From Inquilinus sp052113205 (GTDB lineage Bacteria; Pseudomonadota; Alphaproteobacteria; DSM-16000; Inquilinaceae), in NCBI RefSeq assembly GCF_052113205.1, contig NZ_JBFRCU010000013.1, positions 54,291-118,290 of the forward strand: a stretch of DNA of 64,000 nt, given 5' to 3'. Position 1 is the first letter of the stretch, and every line of letters starts with the position of its first letter. The position numbers and the translations under genes are program-made. This document shows positions 17,162 to 25,504 of this stretch, piece after piece. The notes beneath the pieces are model-generated. The model did no database searches. It was not told the DNA's origin and saw only the letters and a list, made by a program, of their open reading frames with translations.

Positions 17162-17638
17162 TCAGGCCGCGGCAGCCTCGCGGCTGGCACCATCCGGCTC
17201 CGGCCCCTTGCCGAAGCCGACCGCCAACCGGTTCCAGCTGTTGATCGAGCATACGGCCAGCGTCAGGTCGACCAGCTCTCGATCGCTGAACTGCGCCTTC
17301 GCCGCTTCATAGATTGCATCCGGCACCTGCCGTGCGTCGGCGACGCAGGTCAGCACTTCGGCCCAGGCCAGCGCCGCCTGCTCACGGGCGCTGAACAGGC
17401 CGTGCGCCTCACGCCAACCCGCCAGGCAATCGAGCCGCTGCTGGCTCTCCCCGGCCTCGCGCAGGCTCTTGGCGTGCATGTCGAGGCAGAAGGCGCAGCC
17501 GTTGATCTGCGACACGCGCAGGTCGACCAGCAGCAGCAGGGACTTCGGCAGGCCACAGCTCTCCAGATAGACGTGCACGCCGTACTGCGCCTTCAGGGCG
17601 CCGGGGGCCGTGGCGGCCCAATCGAGACGCATGGACAT
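17162..17638 (-). CDS. AhpD-like carboxymuconolactone decarboxylase-family protein (copy 2)
   Basis: 158 aa. The alkylhydroperoxidase-type redox centre is present: NGCAFCLDMHAK with Cys48, Cys51 and His55, and an acidic residue a dozen positions earlier. These proteins form helical oligomers that reduce peroxides or act in thiol stress defence. About three quarters of its residues match the neighbour at 17683-18159, so this is a tandem duplicate. The copies differ mostly in the helix before the CxxC (LPKSLLLLVDLRV here; LPMTLQELVFLRV there). Confidence 0.9.
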   Translation of the reverse strand: MSMRLDWAATAPGALKAQYGVHVYLESCGLPKSLLLLVDLRVSQINGCAFCLDMHAKSLREAGESQQRLDCLAGWREAHGLFSAREQAALAWAEVLTCVADARQVPDAIYEAAKAQFSDRELVDLTLAVCSINSWNRLAVGFGKGPEPDGASREAAAA

Positions 17639-17682
17639 GTCGAAAGATCCCCTGTTTGGTGAGCGGAACCGGTTGTCGGCCC

Positions 17683-18159
17683 TCAGGCTGCGGCGGCCTT
17701 CCGGCTCTGCTCGTCCGGCTCCGGCCCCCGGGCAAAGCCCACGGCCAGGCGGTTCCAGCTGTTGATCGAGCCGATGGCGAGGGTCAGGTCGACCAGCTCG
17801 CGATCGCTGAACTGGGCCTTCACCTCATCATAGATCGCGTCAGGCACCTGGCGGGTGTCGGCCACCAGAGTCAGCGCCTCGGCCCATGCCAGCGCCGCCC
17901 GCTCGCGGGCGCTGAACAGGCCGTGCGCCTCGCGCCAGCCGGCCACGGCGTCCAGCCGTTGCTGGCCCTCGCCGTCCTTGCGCAGGGCCTTGGCGTGCAT
18001 GTCGAGGCAATAGGCGCAGCCGTTGATCTGCGAGACGCGCAGGAACACCAGCTCCTGCAGGGTCATCGGCAGGCCGCAGCCCTCCAGATAGATGTGCACG
18101 CCGTACTGGGCCTTGATGGCACCGGGGGCGACGGTGGCGTAGTCGAGACGAGTGGACAT
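17683..18159 (-). CDS. AhpD-like carboxymuconolactone decarboxylase-family protein (copy 1)
   Basis: 158 aa, same length as the downstream copy. Redox motif NGCAYCLDMHAK (CxxC plus His) and the C-terminal core DRELVDLTLAIGSINSWNRLAVGF are conserved between the copies. Likely a thiol peroxidase or a related oxidative-stress protein. Only 44 bp separate the two genes, so they are probably one transcript starting upstream of this copy; the terminator at 17107-17135 ends it. Confidence 0.9.
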   Translation of the reverse strand: MSTRLDYATVAPGAIKAQYGVHIYLEGCGLPMTLQELVFLRVSQINGCAYCLDMHAKALRKDGEGQQRLDAVAGWREAHGLFSARERAALAWAEALTLVADTRQVPDAIYDEVKAQFSDRELVDLTLAIGSINSWNRLAVGFARGPEPDEQSRKAAAA

Positions 18160-18262
18160 GGGTCGAACCTTCCAGTCTTGAGATCGGAACCGCCCGTCGG
18201 GGCGGTTTCGACATCAAGACGAGATGGCCTTCGCGGATGTGACAGGCCCGGCCGATAAATCG

Positions 18263-19681
18263 TCAGGCGACCGTCGGTATCGCCCGGCCGAAGCCGTTTT
18301 GCCCGGCCCAGGCCTCGATCGCCCGGGCGGCGGACAGCACCGCATGGTCACCGCGGCGGCGGCCGATGATCTGCAGGCCGAAGGGCAGGCCGGCCTCGTC
18401 ACGGCCGAAGGGCAGCGCCACCGAGGGCAGGCCGGCCATGGTCGGACCATAGGCCAGCGCCAGCCAGTGGAAGTAGCTGGACAGGACGGCGCCGTCGATC
18501 GTGGCCGGGTACCAGTCCTGCCACGGGAATGGCGGGTGGCCGGCCACCGGGCAGATCACCACGTCGACTTCGGACAGGAAGGCGTCGGCGTCGCGCACCA
18601 CCCGGGTCTGCACCGTCAGCGCGCTGGCCACGTCGGCGAGGCCAAGCTTCAGCCCGGCGGCGACATTGGCGGTGACGTTCGGACCGACCTTGTCCGGCGT
18701 CGCCTCGACCTTCTCGCGATGGCCGGCGACGAAGCCGACGGCGCGCAACGTGGCGAAGGCCTCGTCCACACCATTCATATCCACGGCGAAATCGACGCTG
18801 CCGCCGACCGCCGGCTCCAGCGCCTGCCGGGCGGCGCGGAAGCTGCGGCGGACGCGGCTGTCGACCGGGGCGAAGCCGAGATCCTCGGTGAAGGCGACGG
18901 TCAGGCCGCCGAGATCGACCGCAGCGAGCGCGCAGAAGGGCTCGCCCTCGACCCCGAGCGACAGTGGGTCGCGCGGATCGTGCCCGACCATGGCGGACAG
19001 CATCAGCGCCGCGTCCGCCACCGTGCGCGCCATCGGCCCGTCGACCGACAGCGGCGACCAGCCATGGCCGCGGGTCTCGGTCGGGATCAGGCCCGGCGTC
19101 GGGCGGAAGCCGACGATGCCGCAATAGGCGGCCGGGGTGCGCAGGCTGCCGGCGAGGTCGGAGCCAGTGGCCAGCGGGACCATGCCGCAGGCCAGCGCCA
19201 CCGCCGAGCCGCCGGAGGAGCCGGCACAGGTCAGGTCATGGTCGAACGGGTTGCGGGTCGGGCCGAACACCTGGTTGCGGGTGTTGGCGCCGGCGCCGAA
19301 TTCCGGCGTGTTGGTCTTGGCCAGCACGATCGCGCCGGCCTGACGCAGCACCGCCACCACCCGCTCATCCGCTGCCGGCACGTTGTCGGCGAACAGCGGC
19401 GAGCCATAGGCGGTCAGCAGCCCCTCGGTGTCGCTGAGGTCCTTCACCCCGATCGGCAGCCCATGCAGCGGTCCCAGCGCGTCGCCGCGGCGCACCGCGG
19501 CCTCGGCCGCCCGCGCCTCGGCCCGGGCCCGGTCATACGCCTTGGCGGTGATGGCGTTGACCGCCGGGTCCGCTGCCTCGATCCGGGCGATGCAGCTTTC
19601 GACCAGATCGACCGGCGAGACCTCCCCCGCCCCGATCAGGCGCCGCAGCTCCACCGCCTCGAGATCGCACAGCTCCGCCAT
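18263..19681 (-). CDS. Amidase-signature family hydrolase
   Basis: 472 aa from the ATG at 19681 (AGAGG upstream); a longer frame exists but is unsupported. The Ser-cisSer-Lys triad is recognisable: Lys80 in LPIGVKDLSD, Ser155 in AGSSGGSAVA and Ser179 in GSDLAGSLRTPA. Such enzymes hydrolyse amides (aryl amides, indoleacetamide, GatA-type glutaminyl side chains). Absence of gatB/gatC nearby argues against a Glu-tRNA(Gln) amidotransferase role. Substrate unknown. Confidence 0.9.
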   Translation of the reverse strand: MAELCDLEAVELRRLIGAGEVSPVDLVESCIARIEAADPAVNAITAKAYDRARAEARAAEAAVRRGDALGPLHGLPIGVKDLSDTEGLLTAYGSPLFADNVPAADERVVAVLRQAGAIVLAKTNTPEFGAGANTRNQVFGPTRNPFDHDLTCAGSSGGSAVALACGMVPLATGSDLAGSLRTPAAYCGIVGFRPTPGLIPTETRGHGWSPLSVDGPMARTVADAALMLSAMVGHDPRDPLSLGVEGEPFCALAAVDLGGLTVAFTEDLGFAPVDSRVRRSFRAARQALEPAVGGSVDFAVDMNGVDEAFATLRAVGFVAGHREKVEATPDKVGPNVTANVAAGLKLGLADVASALTVQTRVVRDADAFLSEVDVVICPVAGHPPFPWQDWYPATIDGAVLSSYFHWLALAYGPTMAGLPSVALPFGRDEAGLPFGLQIIGRRRGDHAVLSAARAIEAWAGQNGFGRAIPTVA

Positions 19682-19740
19682 GACCGCCTCTTGCTTCCGG
19701 ATTCTTGTCCGGCAAATCTGCGGGGCCGCGGCGGACAGCG

Positions 19741-20025
19741 TCAACCGCGATCGGCGGCCACCAGATCCGAGTAGTCCGGGTGGCGCTCGATGAAGGCGGC
19801 GATGAACGGGCACAGCGGCCGGATGGTCAGCCCAGCGGCGCGGATCAGGTCCAGCGTGCCGCGCGCCAGGGCCGTGCCGACGCCGCGGCCAGACAGGGCC
19901 TGCGGCACCTCGGTGTGGGTCAACGCGATCACATCGCCCTCGCGCCGGTATTCGACGAAGGCGGTGACGCCCTCGACCAGCATCTCATAGCGGTTCAGCG
20001 CCGGATTGTTGGCCACCTCGGCCAT
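19741..20025 (-). CDS. Small GNAT-like N-acetyltransferase (YjdJ/CG type)
   Basis: 94 aa. The short acetyltransferase fold has the acetyl-CoA loop HTEVPQALSGRGVGTALARG and the C-terminal segment RPLCPFIAAFIERHPDYSDLV that is diagnostic of this small family. ATG at 20025 with AGGAGGG upstream. Substrate unknown; homologues are widespread in bacteria and human GNAT (NATD1) is of the same type. It reads away from the radical SAM operon, sharing a ~85-bp divergent promoter region. Confidence 0.9.
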   Translation of the reverse strand: MAEVANNPALNRYEMLVEGVTAFVEYRREGDVIALTHTEVPQALSGRGVGTALARGTLDLIRAAGLTIRPLCPFIAAFIERHPDYSDLVAADRG

Positions 20026-20109
20026 GGGTCCCTCCTGCGGATTCGTTGCCTCAGTTTAACGCGACAACACGGCCATTGACTCCATCGTGAATGAGAACAA
20101 ATTAGCAAC

Positions 20110-21339
20110 ATGAACAGAGCCATGACCCTCGACGCCAAGCTGGAGATCCTGGCGGATGCCGCGAAATACGATGTGTCCTGCGCCTCCTCCGGCGCCACCG
20201 CCCGCGATTCGCGCGACGGCAAGGGGCTTGGCTCCACCAACGGCCGCGGCATCTGCCACTCCTACACGCCGGACGGGCGCTGCGTGTCGCTGTTGAAGAT
20301 CCTGCTGACCAATTTCTGCCAGTACGACTGCGCCTACTGCATCAACCGGCGGACCAGCAATGTCCGCCGTGCCCGGTTTACCGTCGACGAGGTGGTGCGG
20401 CTGACCATCGGCTTCTACCGGCGCAACTACATCGAAGGACTGTTCCTGTCCTCCGGCATCGTCCGCTCCGCCGACCACACCATGGAGCAGCTGGTGGAGG
20501 TGGCGCGCCGGCTGCGGCAGGAGCACGGCTTCCGCGGCTACATCCATCTGAAGACGATCCCGGAGGCCAGCCCCGAGCTGCTGGCAGCGGCCGGCCGCTA
20601 CGCCGACCGGCTGTCGATCAACATCGAGCTGCCGACCGAGGACGGGCTGACCCGGCTGGCGCCGGAGAAGCGCAGCCGCACCATCCGCGGCGCCATGGGC
20701 CGGCTGCGGCTGGGCATCGACGAGTCGGAGGCGGAGCCGAAGGCGCCCCGCTTCTCCCCCGCCGGGCAGAGCACGCAGCTGATCGTCGGCGCCGACGGGG
20801 CCGATGACGGCGCCATCCTGGGCACTGTCGCCGGCCTCTATGCCGGCTACCGGCTGAAGCGGGTCTACTACTCCGCCTTCAGCCCGATCCCGGAGGCGAG
20901 CCAAGCCCTCCCGGCCAAGGCGCCGCCGCTGCAGCGCGAGCACCGGCTGTACCAGGCCGACTGGCTGATGCGCTTCTACGGCTTCGCGGCGGAGGAGATC
21001 CTGGCCGGCGCCCCGGACGGCATGCTGGACCTGGCGGTCGACCCCAAGCTGGCCTGGGCGCTGCGCCACCGCGACCGCTTCCCGCTCGACGTCAACCGGG
21101 CCGAGCGCGGCCTGCTGCTGCGCGTGCCCGGCCTGGGCACGCGGACGGTGGACCGGATCGTCGAGGCGCGCCGGTTCCACGCGCTGCGCCTGGCCGACCT
21201 GGCGCGGCTGACCGGCGGCCTGAAGCGCGCCTTGCCCTTCATCGTCACGGCCGACCACCGCCCCACCCGCCTGCTGGACCGGGCCGATCTGCGCGTCCGG
21301 CTGGCGCCTCCGCCCACCCAGCTGTCGCTGTTCGCGTGA
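20110..21339 (+). CDS. Radical SAM protein, putative DNA modification/repair
   Basis: 409 aa. The 4Fe-4S cluster motif CxxxCxxC is NFCQYDCAYC (Cys70, 74, 77), following an N-terminal region with CASSGATARDSRDGKGLG and GICHSYTPDGRCVSLLKIL typical of the family annotated as putative DNA modification/repair radical SAM protein. The C-terminal ~80 residues contain a helix-hairpin-helix segment (RVPGLGTRTVDRIVEARRF), a DNA-binding fold. Its stop overlaps the next start (TGATG), so it is translationally coupled to the UdgX fusion. The chemistry of this family is not established to my knowledge. ATG at 20122 is an alternative start. Confidence 0.88.
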   Translation: MNRAMTLDAKLEILADAAKYDVSCASSGATARDSRDGKGLGSTNGRGICHSYTPDGRCVSLLKILLTNFCQYDCAYCINRRTSNVRRARFTVDEVVRLTIGFYRRNYIEGLFLSSGIVRSADHTMEQLVEVARRLRQEHGFRGYIHLKTIPEASPELLAAAGRYADRLSINIELPTEDGLTRLAPEKRSRTIRGAMGRLRLGIDESEAEPKAPRFSPAGQSTQLIVGADGADDGAILGTVAGLYAGYRLKRVYYSAFSPIPEASQALPAKAPPLQREHRLYQADWLMRFYGFAAEEILAGAPDGMLDLAVDPKLAWALRHRDRFPLDVNRAERGLLLRVPGLGTRTVDRIVEARRFHALRLADLARLTGGLKRALPFIVTADHRPTRLLDRADLRVRLAPPPTQLSLFA

Positions 21340-22766
21340 TGCGCACGGTCCGGATCGAGCGTCCCGACGATCTCGACGCCTTCCGCCGGGCGGCGCGTAG
21401 CCTGATCGCCGTCGGCGCAGAGCCGGAGACCGTGTCCTGGCAGGAGGGGGAGGAGAGCGCCCTGCCCTTCGGCGACCCAGCCCCGGACAATGCCGCGGCC
21501 CCGCCGCTGAGCGTGCCGAAGCGGTTCCATGAGCTGGCGGAACCGGTGATCTGCCATCGCGACCCGGAACGCTTCGCCCTGCTCTACACCGCGTTGTGGC
21601 AGTTGGGCCACGGCCATCGCACGCTGCTGCAGGACCCCACTCACCCGCTGGTCCGGCGGCTGGAGCGGATGGCTGGCGCGGTCGACCGTGACGAGCACCG
21701 GATGACCGCCTTCCTGCGTTTCCGCCGGATCGAGGCGGACGGCGCCGAGCGCTTCGTCGCCTGGTTCGAGCCGGAGCACCACATCCTGCGCCGGGCGGCG
21801 CACTTTTTCATCGGCCGGTTCGCAGCGATGCGCTGGTCGATCCTGACGCCGGACGGGTCGCTGCACTGGGACGACGGGACGCTCGACATCGGCCCCGGCA
21901 TGCGGCGCGAGGATGCGCCGGACGAGGATGCGCTGGAGGAGGCCTGGCGCCGCTATTACGCCGCCACCTTCAATCCGGCGCGGGCCAACCCGGCGATGCT
22001 GCGGGCGGAGATGCCGAAGCGCTACTGGCGCAACCTGCCGGAAGCCGGGCTGATTCCCAAGCTGCTGGACGGCGCGCCGGCCCGCACCCGGGCGATGATC
22101 GCGGCGACAGCCGAGCCCCCGCGCAAGGCGATACCGGCGCCGGGGCTGCACGAGCCCGGCCCCGCCGGCACCCTCGCCGGGCTGGCGTCGGAGATCGCCG
22201 CCTGCCGGCGCTGCCCGCTGCACGGCCCGGCAACTCAGCCGGTCCTGGGCGAGGGGCCACCGGACGCACCGGTCGTCTTCCTCGGCGAGCAGCCCGGGGA
22301 CCAGGAGGACCTCACGGGCCGGGTCTTCGTCGGCCCGGCGGGCCAGGTGTTCGACCGGGCCCTGGCCGAGGCCGGGATCGACCGCGACCGCATCTACGTC
22401 ACCAATGCGGTGAAGCACTTCAAATACGAGGTGCGCGGCAAGCGCCGCATCCATCAGCGGCCGAACAGCGGCGAGGTCGAAGCCTGCCGCTGGTGGGTGG
22501 AGCGGGAGCTGGCGCTGCTGCGGCCGCGCCTGGCGGTGGCGCTGGGGGCGACCGCGGCGCGGTCGCTGTCCGGCCATGCCGGGCCGCTGTCGGCGCTGCG
22601 CGGTCGGCCGCTGCGCTTCCGCGACGACCTGCCGGGGCTGGTCACGATCCACCCATCCTATCTGCTGCGCCTGCCCGACCCGGCCGCGCAGGAGGCGGAG
22701 CACCGGCGTTTCGTGGCGGAGCTGCGCCAGGCAGCGGCGCTGGTGCCGGAGATCCGCCGGGGCTGA
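21339..22766 (+). CDS. DUF4130 - UdgX-type uracil-DNA glycosylase fusion
   Basis: 475 aa, two parts. Residues ~1-240 are the radical-SAM-associated DUF4130 domain (FALLYTALWQLGHGHRTLL, EPEHHILRRAAHFFIGRF). Residues ~270-475 are a family-4-like uracil-DNA glycosylase: CRRCPL (cluster Cys pair), GEQPGDQEDLTGRVFVGPAG (~315-334), TNAVKHFKYE, the UdgX-specific loop KRRIHQRPN with His about 372, and IHPSYLLRL (~437). In characterised UdgX the His in the RRIH loop attacks the sugar so the enzyme stays covalently bound to uracil sites. Coupled to the upstream radical SAM gene. Confidence 0.92.
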   Translation: MRTVRIERPDDLDAFRRAARSLIAVGAEPETVSWQEGEESALPFGDPAPDNAAAPPLSVPKRFHELAEPVICHRDPERFALLYTALWQLGHGHRTLLQDPTHPLVRRLERMAGAVDRDEHRMTAFLRFRRIEADGAERFVAWFEPEHHILRRAAHFFIGRFAAMRWSILTPDGSLHWDDGTLDIGPGMRREDAPDEDALEEAWRRYYAATFNPARANPAMLRAEMPKRYWRNLPEAGLIPKLLDGAPARTRAMIAATAEPPRKAIPAPGLHEPGPAGTLAGLASEIAACRRCPLHGPATQPVLGEGPPDAPVVFLGEQPGDQEDLTGRVFVGPAGQVFDRALAEAGIDRDRIYVTNAVKHFKYEVRGKRRIHQRPNSGEVEACRWWVERELALLRPRLAVALGATAARSLSGHAGPLSALRGRPLRFRDDLPGLVTIHPSYLLRLPDPAAQEAEHRRFVAELRQAAALVPEIRRG

Positions 22767-22924
22767 CCGGCGGATTCGACAAAAAGGGTACACAAATGTT
22801 CCAAGGCATGATCCAACTTTGCGCTTGGACAGGGAATCGCCCCGGCGATCCGGATCGCCTGCCATGCCCGCACGGGCTGCGTCCGATCCGCGCCTGACGG
22901 CGGTCAGAGAGAGATTCGGACAGG

Positions 22925-24166
22925 ATGTTCATCGCACTTCTGAAATCGATCGTCCGGGACGGCAGCCTGCGGGTGGTCGACGCCGCCGGCCGTACGCATG
23001 CCATCGGCGACAGCTCTCCGCCCCGCGCGGTGATCCGGCTGAAGTCCCCGCGGCTGGCCTATACGCTGATGCGCAATCCCGGGCTGGCGCTGGGTGAGGC
23101 CTATATGGACGGCCAGCTGACCGTCGAGGAGGGTTCGCTCTACGACTTCCTGGCGGTGGTGGCGAAGAACCTGAAGGTCGACCGCCATGGCTGGCTGGCG
23201 CTGATCGCGCGGGTGACCCGCGGGCTGAAGCAGTACAACCCGGTCGGCAAGGCGCAGCAGAACGTCGCCCATCACTACGACCTTTCGGCCCAGCTGTACG
23301 ACCTGTTCCTGGACGCCGACCGCCAGTATTCCTGCGCCTATTTCGCCAACCCCGGGGACAGCCTGGAGACGGCGCAGCTGAACAAGAAGCGGCACATCGC
23401 CGCCAAGCTGCTGTTCGACCGGCCGGGGCTGAAGACGCTGGATATCGGCTCCGGCTGGGGGGGCTTGGGCCTCTACCTCGCCCGCGAGGCCGGGGCCGAC
23501 GTCACCGGCGTGACCCTGAGCACCGAGCAGCACAAGCTGAGCACGGCGCGGGCGGAAGCGGCCGGGCTGGCCGACCGGGCGAAGTTCCACCTGCGCGACT
23601 ACCGGCAGGAGGCCGGGCCCTATCAGCGCATCGTCTCGGTCGGCATGTTCGAGCATGTCGGCAAGCGCAACTACGCCGAGTTCTTCGCCAAGCTGCATGG
23701 CCTCCTGGCCGATGACGGCGTCGCCCTGATCCACAGCATCGGCTATTCCGACACGCCGGGCCCGATCAACCCGTTCATCCGCAAATACATCTTCCCGGGC
23801 GCCGACCTGCCGACCCTGTCGGAGCTGGCGACGATGGCGGAGCGCGTCGGTCTCTATGTCACCGATGTCGAGGTGCTGCGCATCCACTATGCCGAGACGC
23901 TGCGGCACTGGCGCGAGCGCTTCATGGCCCGCCGGGCCGATGCCGCGAAGCTGTACGATGAGCGCTTCTGCCGGATGTGGGAGTTCTACCTGGCGCTGTG
24001 TGAGGTCGGCTTCCGCTACCGCACCACGGTGATCTTCCAGCTGCAATTCGCCAAGCGCATCGACACCGTGCCGATCACCCGCGACTACATGGTCGAGCGC
24101 GAGCGGGCGATGGCGCAGACCGACACCGGCGACATCATGCCCGAACCCAACCGGACCACGGGCTGA
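22925..24166 (+). CDS. cfa: Cyclopropane-fatty-acyl-phospholipid synthase
   Basis: 413 aa. SAM-dependent enzyme that adds a methylene bridge to unsaturated acyl chains in membrane phospholipids. N-terminal lipid-binding region ~1-105, then a class I methyltransferase domain: the SAM site TLDIGSGWGGLGLYLAR (~172-188), GVTLSTEQHKL and the family motifs QYSCAYF (bicarbonate/active-site region) and GMFEHVGKRNY. Length is slightly above E. coli Cfa. Single gene with a strong hairpin terminator after it. The 158-bp upstream gap showed no gene. Confidence 0.95.
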   Translation: MFIALLKSIVRDGSLRVVDAAGRTHAIGDSSPPRAVIRLKSPRLAYTLMRNPGLALGEAYMDGQLTVEEGSLYDFLAVVAKNLKVDRHGWLALIARVTRGLKQYNPVGKAQQNVAHHYDLSAQLYDLFLDADRQYSCAYFANPGDSLETAQLNKKRHIAAKLLFDRPGLKTLDIGSGWGGLGLYLAREAGADVTGVTLSTEQHKLSTARAEAAGLADRAKFHLRDYRQEAGPYQRIVSVGMFEHVGKRNYAEFFAKLHGLLADDGVALIHSIGYSDTPGPINPFIRKYIFPGADLPTLSELATMAERVGLYVTDVEVLRIHYAETLRHWRERFMARRADAAKLYDERFCRMWEFYLALCEVGFRYRTTVIFQLQFAKRIDTVPITRDYMVERERAMAQTDTGDIMPEPNRTTG

Positions 24167-24173
24167 CACGGAA

Positions 24174-24200
24174 ACGGCCCGCCGGGGATCGGCGGGCCGT
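24174..24200 (+). terminator. Bidirectional terminator between cfa and the MFS gene
   Basis: ACGGCCCGCCG-GGGAT-CGGCGGGCCGT: an 11-bp perfect stem with a 5-nt loop, followed by CTTGTTG on the plus strand and by TTTCCG on the minus strand. It sits 7 bp after cfa and 8 bp after the stop of the convergent MFS gene. Confidence 0.85.
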
Positions 24201-24208
24201 CTTGTTGA

Positions 24209-25393
24209 TCAGGAGGCGCAGTCCGCAACGGGGACCAGGGCCGGGGCTCGGCGGTCGAGCCGAAGGCTGACCATGGCCACCGCGACGCCGACCAGGGGCA
24301 CCAGCGCCGCCACCCAGGGCACGGCGCCGAGGCCGGGCCCGTGCTCGATCACCTGGCCGCCGAGCCAGGCGCCCAGCGCGTTGCCGAGGTTGAAGGCGGC
24401 GATGTTGAAGCTGGAGGCCAGGCTCTGGCCGGCGCCTTCCGCCTTCTCCATCACCCACATCTGCAAGGGCGCGACGGTGGCGAAGCCGGCGGCGCCGAGC
24501 AGGCCGACGAAGATCACGGTCAGCACGATGCTGTGCACGGCGAAGGTCATCAGCCCCAGCACCACGGCCAGGACCAGCATGCTGCCCAGCACCGTCGGCA
24601 CCAGCCAGCGATCGGCGAACCTGCCGCCAACCAGGTTGCCGACCACCAGCCCGCCGCCGAACACCAGCAGGATCGGCGACACCGCGTGCTCCGACACGCC
24701 GGTAATCTGGGTCAGGATCGGCGCGATATAGGTGAAGACGGCGAAGACGGCGGCGAAGCCCAGCACGGTGGTCAGCAGGCCCAGCAGCACCGGGCGGCGC
24801 GCCAGCACCGTCAGGTCCTGCCGCCAGTCCGATGGCTCGGCCGGCGCCTCGTCCTTCGGCACGGCGAAGGCGATCACGGCGAGGGCGACGAGGCCGACCG
24901 CGGTCACGGCCCAGAAGGTGGAGCGCCAGCCGAAGCCCTGGCCCAGCCAGGTGCCGAACGGCACGCCCAGGACGTTGGCGACGGTCAGGCCGGTGAACAT
25001 GATGGCGATGGCCGAGGCGCGCCTCTGCGCCGGCACCAGGCCGGTGGCGACCACCGAGCCGACGCCGAAGAAGGTGCCGTGGGCGAAGGCGGTCAGCACG
25101 CGCGCCGCCATCAGCGTGGCGTAGTCGGGCGCCACCGCACAGGCCAGGTTGCCGAGGGTGAAGATCACCATCAGCCCCAGCAGCACGGTCTTGCGCGGCA
25201 TCCGGCCGGTCAGGGTGGTGAGGATCGGCGCGCCGGCGACGACGCCGAGCGCATAGCCGCTGATCAGCAGGCCGGCGGAGGAGATCGAGACGCCGAGATC
25301 GGTCCCGACCTCCATCAGCAGGCCCATGATCACGAATTCGGTGATGCCGATGCCGAAGGCACCGACTGCGAGGGCATAGAGGGCGACGGGCAT
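24209..25393 (-). CDS. MFS transporter, AraJ/YdhP-like (DHA1)
   Basis: 394 aa from the ATG at 25393, which has AAGGTGG upstream and gives the family's usual beginning (MPVALYALAVGAFGIGITEF); a GTG at 25420 would add nine residues. Twelve membrane segments; motif A-like loop LTGRMPRKTVLLG between TM2 and TM3; RVLTAFAHGTFFGVGSVVA in TM4-5. Relatives are arabinose-export, purine or drug efflux proteins. Substrate unknown. Confidence 0.88.
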   Translation of the reverse strand: MPVALYALAVGAFGIGITEFVIMGLLMEVGTDLGVSISSAGLLISGYALGVVAGAPILTTLTGRMPRKTVLLGLMVIFTLGNLACAVAPDYATLMAARVLTAFAHGTFFGVGSVVATGLVPAQRRASAIAIMFTGLTVANVLGVPFGTWLGQGFGWRSTFWAVTAVGLVALAVIAFAVPKDEAPAEPSDWRQDLTVLARRPVLLGLLTTVLGFAAVFAVFTYIAPILTQITGVSEHAVSPILLVFGGGLVVGNLVGGRFADRWLVPTVLGSMLVLAVVLGLMTFAVHSIVLTVIFVGLLGAAGFATVAPLQMWVMEKAEGAGQSLASSFNIAAFNLGNALGAWLGGQVIEHGPGLGAVPWVAALVPLVGVAVAMVSLRLDRRAPALVPVADCAS

Positions 25394-25504
25394 GACGGCC
25401 ACCTTGCGATGAAAGCTCACCGCTAGATGGCCGCCAAACCCAGCTTGAACTATGCTTCGGGGAAGCCAATCAGTTGTGACGTGGCTTCCAAGATGCCAAA
25501 CCCG

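Noticed and set aside
22767..22924. A possible SAM riboswitch before the CFA synthase gene
   Set aside because: No recognisable SAM-class consensus or paired elements; only ordinary hairpins were seen.
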